A DNA stretch of 52,964 nucleotides from Butyrivibrio sp. (GTDB lineage: Bacteria > Bacillota > Clostridia > Lachnospirales > Lachnospiraceae): contig NZ_JAGBLU010000076.1 of the NCBI RefSeq assembly GCF_017635265.1, positions 1 through 52,964 of the forward strand, in the 5' to 3' direction. The notes under the pieces were generated by a model. That model was not told the origin of the DNA, searched no databases, and worked only from the letters and a program-made list of their open reading frames with translations. Shown here piece after piece: positions 1 to 6,803 of this stretch (positions within the stretch are counted from its first letter, which is position 1; each line of letters opens with the position of its first letter). Made by a program: the position numbers and the translations under genes.

Positions 1-215
1 CCATTAGAGACCTGCATGGCCTTCGTAGACGTTTTTGCCTGTAATACCTGTGAAGAAACCTGCTTAAAGCTGTACAGTACAGGTTTCTTTTTCTTTCCGG
101 TCTGTTTGGTAGGCTTGCATATTCCTATGGTTCCTACATGATTGCCATAGGCATCGTATAGTTTTTTCCTGTAATGCGTTGTATTGCCGCTTACGGAAAC
201 TTCCCATCCATTCAC
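1..215 (-). CDS. Partial small conserved protein (N-terminal 71 residues; runs off the window)
   Basis: Reading the minus strand from a GTG at 215-213 gives an open frame to the window edge with no stop. AGGAGG lies seven bases before the GTG, so the start is well supported. The product begins MNGWEVSVSGNTTHYRKK and continues LYDAYGNHVGTIG, then a Lys-rich segment (TGKKKKP) and a Gln/Ser/Lys-rich helix-like stretch. It has no signal peptide or membrane segment. I believe similar short proteins occur near DUF6033 genes in Lachnospiraceae, and one lies 2.6 kb away here, but that is memory and not a search. The ATG frame overlapping it from 252 lacks a ribosome site and looks like a shadow. Function unknown. 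Confidence 0.6.
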   Translation of the reverse strand, partial: MNGWEVSVSGNTTHYRKKLYDAYGNHVGTIGICKPTKQTGKKKKPVLYSFKQVSSQVLQAKTSTKAMQVSN

Positions 216-271
216 ATAACCACCTCCTGTCCACGTTCACAAAATGAGCCATTAACTACGTCCCCCCAGGG

Positions 272-1525
272 TCACATCCACTTGATTATCCCGGTCCAGA
301 AATCAATTCCGCTGTACTTCTCTATCTTAATGACTCCATCATTATCTGCTATAGTCTTGGCACTTACCCATCCGATGTCACTGCCACCGCCCATACCGGG
401 AAACTTGTAGTAACCTCCTACGGTAAAGTAAATATCTTTTTCCTCATTCAAAATTTCCGGGCACCGGCGCTTAAGCTCTGTACAATCGATGAAAATAAAC
501 TCATCATCATAAGTAACAATAGACTCATCACGATCATATGCAAGAATCTCCATTTTTTCCTCACTGTAAATACCCGAAATGTCCATAGGATTATACCTTG
601 CATAAGATACGTTTTTGATTCCTACTATCATTGATATAACAAGAACTATAGACAAAAACATACCTGCCGCAATAAGCCTCCTGTTATACTTCCTATGCTC
701 TGTTATTCTTCTTAGTCTTTTCTTTAGAACCTTATAGTTATCGTCCCAGGAAAATGACAATCCGCTTTTGGCACCATATATTCCTCTTATTCCTGATAGT
801 CTTTTAGCATTATCCAAAAGAACCTCGCCGTACTCTATCGCTCCTATATCATTTCGCTGCATCGTTACAGCATCACAGACATCTTCAAGATCCCTTTTTA
901 AATATCTTTCACCGATATGTAAAAAAACATTGGGCCATAACAGTATTCGAATGGCCTCCCATAATAGCTGAATCCACAGGTGTCCCAGCATTATGTGAGT
1001 TTCTTCGTGTTTAATAACTGTCTGTATTTGAGTTTTTTCCAATCTGTTTGAAATAACAATGACCGGCCTAATACACCCTGTACAGAAGGATGAGACGTCT
1101 CCATCAATAACCTTTATGCTAAATTTTGACATATCCTCTTTATAGTCATCAAGTTTTCGTACCAGTCTGTGCAGCTTTCTCCTTCGAATAATGAGCCAGA
1201 TTGCAAGACTGATTCCTATAAGAATATATATCAGAGAAATAATCTGCCACTTGACACAAAGTGCATACCACCAGTAAAAGAGCTTTACACCAAGCTTTGT
1301 TTCCACGTAAAAGTGCAGTTTCCCACAAAATAAACAAGGAATCATCAGCGCCCATAAAGCAGCTTTCCCAAATATGGACTTGGAAAGCAAAGTACTCCTG
1401 AGCAACATGATGATCCCTATAACGATCACTGACATAAGCGCACAAAAACCAAGTATGGTCGCATAATATACGCATACGAAATGTAAAAACTCATATAGAC
1501 CATGCAAAAACTCTTGAAACGACAT
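272..1525 (-). CDS. BlaR1/MecR1-like M56 family membrane metallopeptidase
   Basis: A 417-residue membrane protein with four hydrophobic segments (about 20-43, 54-68, 93-113 and 283-305). The zinc motif HEETH is at residues 173-177, followed by an acidic patch (LEDVCDAV, about 213-220) that fits the third ligand region of M56 peptidases. In this family such proteins sense a signal outside the cell and cleave a BlaI-type repressor. The preceding gene encodes exactly such a repressor, 61 bases upstream on the same strand. GGAGG lies seven bases before the ATG. The outer C-terminal region is only about 110 residues and has no penicillin-binding signature (no SxxK or KTG context), so a beta-lactam signal is not supported. 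The inducer is unknown. Confidence 0.85.
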   Translation of the reverse strand: MSFQEFLHGLYEFLHFVCVYYATILGFCALMSVIVIGIIMLLRSTLLSKSIFGKAALWALMIPCLFCGKLHFYVETKLGVKLFYWWYALCVKWQIISLIYILIGISLAIWLIIRRRKLHRLVRKLDDYKEDMSKFSIKVIDGDVSSFCTGCIRPVIVISNRLEKTQIQTVIKHEETHIMLGHLWIQLLWEAIRILLWPNVFLHIGERYLKRDLEDVCDAVTMQRNDIGAIEYGEVLLDNAKRLSGIRGIYGAKSGLSFSWDDNYKVLKKRLRRITEHRKYNRRLIAAGMFLSIVLVISMIVGIKNVSYARYNPMDISGIYSEEKMEILAYDRDESIVTYDDEFIFIDCTELKRRCPEILNEEKDIYFTVGGYYKFPGMGGGSDIGWVSAKTIADNDGVIKIEKYSGIDFWTGIIKWM

Positions 1526-1586
1526 TCCCTGTCCTCCATAAGCTCATCCGTGAGCACATATCTGATGTCCCTGGTAAATTCCGGTT

Positions 1587-1979
1587 TTACTGTTTCTTAG
1601 ATTTCTTTATAATAGCTTCCAGCTCTGCAATCTGTTCTTTAGTAAGCTTCTCATTTTCCAAAAAAGCAAATGCAGCTCCGGCAGTATTACCTCCAAAGTA
1701 GCTATTGGCAAAGGCCTTGCTCTTTTCACGTCTGAGTTCATCTCTCCCTTTTGTTGCGGTATAGTGATAAACCCTACTGTCGTGCGGATCAACTGTATAT
1801 GAAAGAAGTCCTTTTTTGCAAAGCCTGTTGATCAGAACCCTTACCATCCTCTGCGTCATGCTGGAAGACCCGGGAAGTCTTTCTGTTATCTCTGATGAAG
1901 TAAGATCGTGATCACAATTCCATAAAGTCTCCATAATAAGCCATTCACTCTCACTTGGAAGCATCTCTTCTCTTGGCAT
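1587..1979 (-). CDS. BlaI/MecI-family transcriptional repressor
   Basis: A 130-residue winged-helix protein. The N-terminal part (PSESEWLIMETLWNCDHDLTSSEI) matches the BlaI/MecI DNA-binding domain. The wing follows (KKGLLSYTVDPHDSRVYHYTA), then a Lys/Glu-rich helical dimerisation tail. The frame can be extended to 2024, but GGGAGG lies six bases before the ATG at 1979, so I start there and the product begins MPREEMLPSE. It would repress its own operon with the downstream M56 peptidase, which in known pairs inactivates the repressor by proteolysis. GCAAAT-type inverted repeats upstream are candidate operators. Confidence 0.87.
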   Translation of the reverse strand: MPREEMLPSESEWLIMETLWNCDHDLTSSEITERLPGSSSMTQRMVRVLINRLCKKGLLSYTVDPHDSRVYHYTATKGRDELRREKSKAFANSYFGGNTAGAAFAFLENEKLTKEQIAELEAIIKKSKKQ

Positions 1980-2104
1980 AATGTACCTCCCGCATGTCTT
2001 AATATGATATACTGATTGCTTCACTTCGTTTTCGCAATCATTCGAAATCCGGCATATTTGCTTACTTTTTCATGATTATTCGTGCCATAAAGTCACAACG
2101 ATTA

Positions 2105-2118
2105 GCAAATAAATTTGC
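2105..2118. promoter_or_regulatory. Candidate operator of the BlaI-like repressor
   Basis: GCAAAT-AA-ATTTGC is a perfect 6-2-6 inverted repeat about 125 bases upstream of the repressor start. Related half sites occur on both sides, at 2052-2061 and 2179-2186. BlaI-type repressors bind short dyads in their own promoters. The sequence differs from the staphylococcal TACA/TGTA operator, so this assignment is inference. Confidence 0.35.
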
Positions 2119-2335
2119 AGGCATTATGAACTTTTGACACCTATATAATATCACAAATAACAAACATTAATTATAAACGCAAATTAGTAAACCTTTTAGA
2201 TTTATGCCTTTATATCAACGACAGGTATATTCATCCTTACAATTCATTTATCGGTTAATGTTCGTTAATAGTTAATAGGTGTTATTATTTTTTTCACTTT
2301 TTTCTGACATATGGAGCTATCTTTTTTTAATAGCA

Positions 2336-2367
2336 ATGGAGCAGAAGAAGTTACTCTCCTGCTCCAT
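2336..2367. repeat. Inverted repeat (9-bp arms)
   Basis: Arms ATGGAGCAG (2336-2344) and CTGCTCCAT (2359-2367) flank a 14-base loop just downstream of the small broken gene on the minus strand. The stem would fold in RNA, but no U-run follows on the minus strand (TTGCTATTAAAA). It is therefore not a textbook terminator, although it sits where one is expected. Confidence 0.5.
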
Positions 2368-2380
2368 ATGATTTATAAAA

Positions 2381-2640
2381 TCACGCCTCTTTCTGCACTT
2401 CCTTTACATCATCTATTGCCTTATCTACATCCCCAAGGAGCTTTTCCCATTCTTCATCGGTAAGCTCTCCAAGGTCCTTATCTCCACTTTGCGAAGTAAA
2501 AAGGGCTGCAGTCTCTTTCAGCATTTTTAGAAGAACTGAAGCATCAAACCTTTCACCGGTATGTACCTTCCATTAATATCCGGCAGATCCCTCGCGTTTA
2601 TTATATCGACAGTAACATTGAAGTCACTCGGCCTTTGCAC
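2381..2640 (-). pseudogene. Small conserved gene downstream of the DUF6033 gene, broken by a one-base frameshift
   Basis: Two overlapping minus-strand frames join into one sensible protein. The first starts at a GTG (2640-2638) directly after the neighbour's TAA and reads VQRPSDFNVTVDIINARD, then LPDINGRYIP. The second reads GERFDASVLLKMLKETAAL and ends with an acidic helix closing at KEVQKEA and a stop at 2381. The change of frame falls at the CCGGTGAAAGG stretch near 2553-2563, where one base appears to be missing. The total of 260 bases is one short of 87 codons. Both halves keep good codon structure, so either the break is recent or it is a sequencing error. No known domain was recognised. 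It would have been co-transcribed with the DUF6033 gene. Confidence 0.6.
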
Positions 2641-3519
2641 TTATCCTTTAAAATCTACTCTTGTTCCAACGTTTCTTTCTGTATCAGTCATAACCGTCGA
2701 AGCTGCGTTATTATAGGAATAAATCTGAACCTTTGAAAGCAGCTCATCCAAAGAATTGGCTTCAATCATGTCATACTCTTCTTCGTATATGTCATTATTT
2801 GTCTTATCTTCGGTTTTTTCAGCTTTATTTTCTCTAGCCTTTTCTATGCGCTCTTCCTGAGCTTTCTTTGAAGCCTCTTTCTTTTCCTTGATCTTTTGCT
2901 GTTTCTTTTCAGCAGCCTTTTTCTCGATTCGTTTCTTCTGAAGATCTGAGGATTTGGTTATAGTGGCAAAAAAGCTCTCTTTTCCATTGGAATCTACGCT
3001 CATTCCGAAATTCTTAATACCGGAACCACTGCTTGTTAGTCCCATTTTTGCCTGCACCATCTTACTTTGTGACGATGCAATGATTCCTTCATATTTCTTT
3101 CTGAAGGACTCATCCGTAGCCATTCTCTCAAGCTTCTCTTCATCAATGAGCACCACCATTTTGTTGGCATTACCGTAGGCTGCAGCATTCTGTTGAACCT
3201 GCGCCTTCATATCCTTGCTGACGGTAATAAACTCCATGCCATGGAACTTGGACTGAAGCTTTGAAAGATAATCTTTGGCTTTATCTGACAGCTGTACGTC
3301 GCCTATGGTCATTCCATATTCTGTCTTTGATGGCACCAGAGAGCTCTTGGTATCTATAGGAGTCCATCCCTTTGTTTCAACCTTCGCTGTGTCTTTTGCT
3401 ATGCCGGATGATTCACTCTTTGTTGTGGTCTTTGCTTTTGATGCGCTTTCCTTAACGCTCCCGGTGTTATATGAATTTCCAGCCTGCTGATACGCTGCTA
3501 TTCCGTATAAACCCGACAT
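2641..3519 (-). CDS. DUF6033-like protein
   Basis: A soluble protein of about 292 residues that starts MSGLYGIAAYQQAGNSYN. GGAGG lies seven bases before the ATG at 3519. The longer frame from 3555 would include this ribosome site and is rejected. The middle part (IGDVQLSDKAKDYLSKLQ, then EFITVSKDMKAQVQQNAAAY and MVVLIDEEKLERMATDE) is globular. A Lys/Glu/Ala-rich coiled-coil stretch follows (about 190-240), and the C-terminus is acidic. I recognise the pattern as the DUF6033 family of Lachnospiraceae, from memory. No signal peptide. Role unknown. A perfect sigma-28-type -10 box upstream suggests it may belong to the motility regulon. Confidence 0.7.
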   Translation of the reverse strand: MSGLYGIAAYQQAGNSYNTGSVKESASKAKTTTKSESSGIAKDTAKVETKGWTPIDTKSSLVPSKTEYGMTIGDVQLSDKAKDYLSKLQSKFHGMEFITVSKDMKAQVQQNAAAYGNANKMVVLIDEEKLERMATDESFRKKYEGIIASSQSKMVQAKMGLTSSGSGIKNFGMSVDSNGKESFFATITKSSDLQKKRIEKKAAEKKQQKIKEKKEASKKAQEERIEKARENKAEKTEDKTNNDIYEEEYDMIEANSLDELLSKVQIYSYNNAASTVMTDTERNVGTRVDFKG

Positions 3520-3573
3520 TTCTACACCTCCTTGTGTTTTCAAAAAAAGATCCAATTACAGTTTTCATTTTAT

Positions 3574-3600
3574 TTATCGGCTTGCCGTAATAATATATTA
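3574..3600 (-). promoter_or_regulatory. Candidate sigma-28 (SigD/FliA-type) promoter of the DUF6033 gene
   Basis: On the minus strand GCCGATAA (3581-3574) matches the sigma-28 -10 consensus at all eight positions. Exactly 15 bases upstream is TAAT (3600-3597), against the consensus TAAA. The site lies 55 bases before the start codon. The perfect -10 box and correct spacing make chance less likely, but the -35 half is weak. Confidence 0.5.
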
Positions 3601-3662
3601 ACCCTTTACAAAAAAATTTTACTCTGCTAAATAATACTAATGTCATGAATAGCCTATAAAAT

Positions 3663-3697
3663 GACAAAAAATAAGACCCACATTGTGAGCCTTATTT
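3663..3697 (-). terminator. Intrinsic terminator of the decayed minus-strand gene
   Basis: On the minus strand AAATAAGGCTCACA pairs with TGTGGGTCTTATTT (14 pairs including two G-U, one-base loop), followed by a run of six T. It sits 35 bases after the stop of the fragment at 3732, which indicates that the fragment was once the end of a real transcription unit. Confidence 0.75.
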
Positions 3698-3731
3698 CAA
3701 TTCCCATTTAACTTCAGATAATGAATATTGC

Positions 3732-3941
3732 TTATTCTTCAGCACCAACATTTTCATCTACAAAAAGCTTAATGCAATTATGAATCATTTCTTCATCATA
3801 ATCCTGCAGTATTCCGGATGCCATCCAATATGCATAATCACCATCAACGAATGAACCCATTCCTTCAAGATTTTCTCCATATCTAAATTCAATATCATTG
3901 ATATTGCCTGCGATGTCGAATATAATAGACAGGAAAAAGCG
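3732..3941 (-). pseudogene. C-terminal remnant of an unidentified gene
   Basis: An open frame of 69 codons on the minus strand with no usable start codon; an in-frame TAG lies at 3944-3942. It reads IIFDIAGNINDIEFRYG, then YAYWMASGILQDYDEEM and ends DENVGAEE. The composition is protein-like and the frame is followed by a strong terminator, so I read it as the surviving 3' end of a deleted gene. Its 5' side overlaps the ribosome-site region of the plus-strand gene at 3964, so the rearrangement point is probably near 3940. No family recognised. Confidence 0.45.
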
Positions 3942-3963
3942 CTATTTACGGGGGAAAAGAAAA

Positions 3964-5697
3964 ATGAAGAAAAAGAACAACAGATTTATTCAAATCGCGG
4001 GCTGTATTCTCATGCTCGCCATTGGAGCATTTTTGATGTCAGATGTCGGTACGCTCATCAATAAAAACTCCGGCAACCTGGAAGACTATAATTATGCACT
4101 TTCCGGTAATAACTATGAAGACATTGAAGATGGATATTATCAGGTTACTATAGACGCAGCATTTGAGTGCTTTGCCACTGAAGGAAACAGCCAGAGTCCA
4201 TCAAGCTGGTACTACGCAGTTTGGCTGGATGATGATTCAATTGCTGTTTTAACCACAGATGACAAACAAACTGCAACACAACTTGACAGAATCTGTGATG
4301 AAACATGGGCTTACTTAAATTATGAAAAAGATAGCTTTACTTCTCAGCCCTGCATTCTTGATGTATGTGCTTCAGGGCTTATAGAAAATAGTGATCTGGC
4401 AATTATGTACAAACAGGGCCTTGAAAACATAGGCATTACAGATGAAAATTTCAAGATCAGGTATTCAATGATCAGTACCAAGCCTGTTTCTGACCTTCTT
4501 TCCACTGTTATTGTTGGTGCACTGATTTTCCTTGCAGGCATCGTATGTCTGATTGTCATATTAGGTTTAATTGCAAAGGAAAAAAAGAACAAGCTTAATG
4601 GTTTTGATACTCCAGTCATGGAAGGGGCTGATATGGGGCAATATATGACTCCAATGGTAACAAAGACCGAAGCCAAAAAAAGAATCAATAGTCCAATAAT
4701 CAAGAATAACTACACTTCTACGAAAAATAAAGGAGTTTTTTGCTTAATAGCTGCCATTATTTGTATCGCCATTCCCAGCGGACTGTTTTTATATAATCAG
4801 TACTATTCCGCTTCAAAGAGCAGCTCATTAGAGCGTTATGACTTGGCGGATTTTGATGGTTTATCTACTGCCGATGATAATGATGCCGCCGAACTTATTA
4901 TAACGGAAGTTCCTTCGCTGATTTATTCATACAATAATATCAATTATTATCTTGTAGAAAATGAATATAGCTTCATCGCTATAATGGACAGTAAACAGTT
5001 TATTGAGGCCGAAACAGCTGTAAAAGATGCCGGAAGTTTCAAACTAATTGGTTATCTTGAATCTCCATCTACTGAAATAAAAGGAAAACTTATAGATTAT
5101 TTATCAATGGATTTGGATGATTATGATGCAACTTTCGGAAAATACATGTTACATGTTCAAAGTGATTATAACGGAAGTGGTTTTCCTATAGAAAAGATAG
5201 AAACAAGCGCCGTATTTTGTGGTATGATTGCTCTTTTCCTTCTATTCTTTGGAATTGATTTTTTGATAAAGGCAGGACTGATTCTTAAGAAATTAAGTTA
5301 CTTGTCAGATGCATCCTATTCACAGATGGAAAAAGAGCTTGAGGCAGCAAGTGTCCGCAAATATCCTCAGAATCTGTATCTTACTGAGAATTACATTGTG
5401 CTTCTTCATTCATTCTCTCCATTTAAGGATAGCAGCAATAAAGCAAGCGATAGTTTGTTTATCAACTATAATGATATAACCTGGATGTATCCAAGTAATG
5501 TGACTCAGTATGGAAGGCCTGTCAACATAGGTGTGACCGTGTACAACAAGACCTTGGGACCTGTATCAATACTCTCTCTTCCTACCAATGAATCAAACCA
5601 GAATATGATTCAGGAAATATTCGATATAATAAGCCAAAAGAATCCTGGTATTTTGTTTGGCTACAACGAAGAAAATCAACAAAAAATCGGAGCTTAA
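3964..5697 (+). CDS. Four-helix membrane protein of unknown function with two similar halves
   Basis: I start at the ATG at 3964 (MKKKNNRFIQIAG), which has GGGGG nine bases upstream; the frame from 3898 has no such site. The product has about 577 residues. Each half has a membrane helix, an extracytoplasmic domain of about 150 residues and a second helix. The helices are near 9-27, 178-202, 257-278 and 420-444. The outer domains share the pattern of a Tyr/Asp-rich strand region and AVLTTDDKQ/AIMDSKQ-like segments, suggesting internal duplication. The C-terminal cytosolic part (NLYLTENYIVLLHSF, then FINYNDITWMYP) resembles a PH-like fold in my reading only. It is a single-gene unit ending at a bidirectional terminator. 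Function unknown. Confidence 0.75.
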   Translation: MKKKNNRFIQIAGCILMLAIGAFLMSDVGTLINKNSGNLEDYNYALSGNNYEDIEDGYYQVTIDAAFECFATEGNSQSPSSWYYAVWLDDDSIAVLTTDDKQTATQLDRICDETWAYLNYEKDSFTSQPCILDVCASGLIENSDLAIMYKQGLENIGITDENFKIRYSMISTKPVSDLLSTVIVGALIFLAGIVCLIVILGLIAKEKKNKLNGFDTPVMEGADMGQYMTPMVTKTEAKKRINSPIIKNNYTSTKNKGVFCLIAAIICIAIPSGLFLYNQYYSASKSSSLERYDLADFDGLSTADDNDAAELIITEVPSLIYSYNNINYYLVENEYSFIAIMDSKQFIEAETAVKDAGSFKLIGYLESPSTEIKGKLIDYLSMDLDDYDATFGKYMLHVQSDYNGSGFPIEKIETSAVFCGMIALFLLFFGIDFLIKAGLILKKLSYLSDASYSQMEKELEAASVRKYPQNLYLTENYIVLLHSFSPFKDSSNKASDSLFINYNDITWMYPSNVTQYGRPVNIGVTVYNKTLGPVSILSLPTNESNQNMIQEIFDIISQKNPGILFGYNEENQQKIGA

Positions 5698-5711
5698 TAG
5701 CTCCGATTTTT
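5682..5711. terminator. Bidirectional intrinsic terminator
   Basis: AAAATCGGAGCT and AGCTCCGATTTT form a perfect 12-bp stem with a four-base loop, flanked by A and T runs on the two sides. It overlaps the last codons of the plus-strand membrane protein gene and also serves the convergent sortase gene. Confidence 0.85.
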
Positions 5712-5717
5712 ACGTTT

Positions 5718-6722
5718 TCATTCAACTTTAACTGCAAACATCACAAAATAAAGATCATCCTTTTGGGTACAGGTTGAAAGAGTGATTATTTTGTCATCCA
5801 CATCAGGCTCAATTCCTGTGTCTATATATGTCTTATACTCTATCGTGTCTAAAAACTCTCGCATTCTGGAAGTGTCATCTCCGCATACATCATATATATA
5901 CGAATCTTTCGGTACATCCATAAATGCGAACATAAGATATCTGCCGGTTCCTTCAGGAGTTATAATCTGAAAATACTTATGTTCATCATTATCCAAAAAA
6001 GAAATATCTTCCTTGTAAGCCTTTAACGCTCCAAACATTGTTCTATCCTTCATGTTATGACCATAAATAATAGTGTTGGAGTCAGTAAAATCTGATGATG
6101 ACCTGTAATCAAGGAAAATCGAACCTGTCTCTGAATCGTTTCCTTCGCTGTCTTTAAGAGCGTATTTGGAATTATCAGATGCCTGCATTAGCGGATAGCT
6201 GATAAGGTCATCTTCAAATCTTATCCATCCTACGGCGTCCTGATGTGAGTCAATAAAGTCAAGATATTCAATATTACCATCATTACTGACTGCATCTTTA
6301 TTATCACCTGCTGAAAGATCCGCCTCTTTAACATCTTCACTCGTTCCTTCAATTGACTTATCTGACGAGCTTTCTTTTGTTGCTGTAACTGTAGAAGTTT
6401 TTTCAGATGCTTCGCTTGGTGCATTGGCATCCTCTATTTTAACTACTTCTTCTACAATCCTGCTCCCATCCGAAGGATCTGCAGTTTCCGAAATCCTTTC
6501 ATCTGCGTTACCGCTATTTACTCCTGGCCTTATAAAAGTCCTGACCGAAACCAATGCAACTATAAGCACTAAAACGATAGCAAGAACAGTTTTATAATTC
6601 TTAAAAATACTCTTAAAAAAACTAACCATAAAAATAAGTATTATTTCAAAAATTATCAGAACAGGAGCAATTCTCTTATGTTTACTGTTAAAAATCTTAA
6701 TTTTATTTAATAAACTATGCAT
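5718..6722 (-). CDS. Class B sortase-like protein lacking the usual arginine after the catalytic cysteine
   Basis: A 334-residue protein with two N-terminal hydrophobic segments (about 18-38 and 44-63), a Ser/Glu/Asp-rich linker (70-150) and a class B sortase domain (about 152-334). The catalytic His lies in IIYGHNM (His222) and the Cys in TLSTC (Cys318). Active sortases also need an Arg a few residues after the Cys, on the next strand. Here the protein ends 16 residues after Cys318 (TQKDDLYFVMFAVKVE) with no Arg at all; Tyr or Leu takes the aligned place. I checked the reading on the DNA and see no frameshift. It has its own promoter and sits alone, with no adjacent sorting-signal substrate. 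Either it uses another residue, is weakly active, or acts as a binding protein. Confidence 0.85.
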   Translation of the reverse strand: MHSLLNKIKIFNSKHKRIAPVLIIFEIILIFMVSFFKSIFKNYKTVLAIVLVLIVALVSVRTFIRPGVNSGNADERISETADPSDGSRIVEEVVKIEDANAPSEASEKTSTVTATKESSSDKSIEGTSEDVKEADLSAGDNKDAVSNDGNIEYLDFIDSHQDAVGWIRFEDDLISYPLMQASDNSKYALKDSEGNDSETGSIFLDYRSSSDFTDSNTIIYGHNMKDRTMFGALKAYKEDISFLDNDEHKYFQIITPEGTGRYLMFAFMDVPKDSYIYDVCGDDTSRMREFLDTIEYKTYIDTGIEPDVDDKIITLSTCTQKDDLYFVMFAVKVE

Positions 6723-6767
6723 TACTTTTTGATTCCTATCATTCAGATTAAAAACATATACCGAATG

Positions 6768-6796
6768 ATTTTAGCCACAAAGAAGTGTAGAGTCAA
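6768..6796 (-). promoter_or_regulatory. Sigma-A-type promoter of the sortase gene
   Basis: On the minus strand TTGACT (6796-6791), 17 bases, then TAAAAT (6773-6768). Each box matches consensus at five of six positions. It lies about 45 bases before the sortase start and just after the M20 peptidase gene. Confidence 0.6.
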
Positions 6797-6803
6797 TACA
6801 TTT

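Larger units (their letters stand above)
1980..2380. other. Intergenic region upstream of the blaI-like gene
   Basis: About 400 bases, mostly A+T rich, with no intact gene. It holds three GCAAAT-like boxes: gcatatttgc at 2052-2061, the inverted repeat at 2105-2118, and gcaaatta at 2179-2186. It also holds an inverted repeat at 2336-2367. I could not settle on a -35/-10 pair for the repressor gene. Confidence 0.5.

Noticed and set aside
2336-2367. Inverted repeat considered as a terminator
   Set aside because: No U-run follows on the minus strand; kept only as a repeat.
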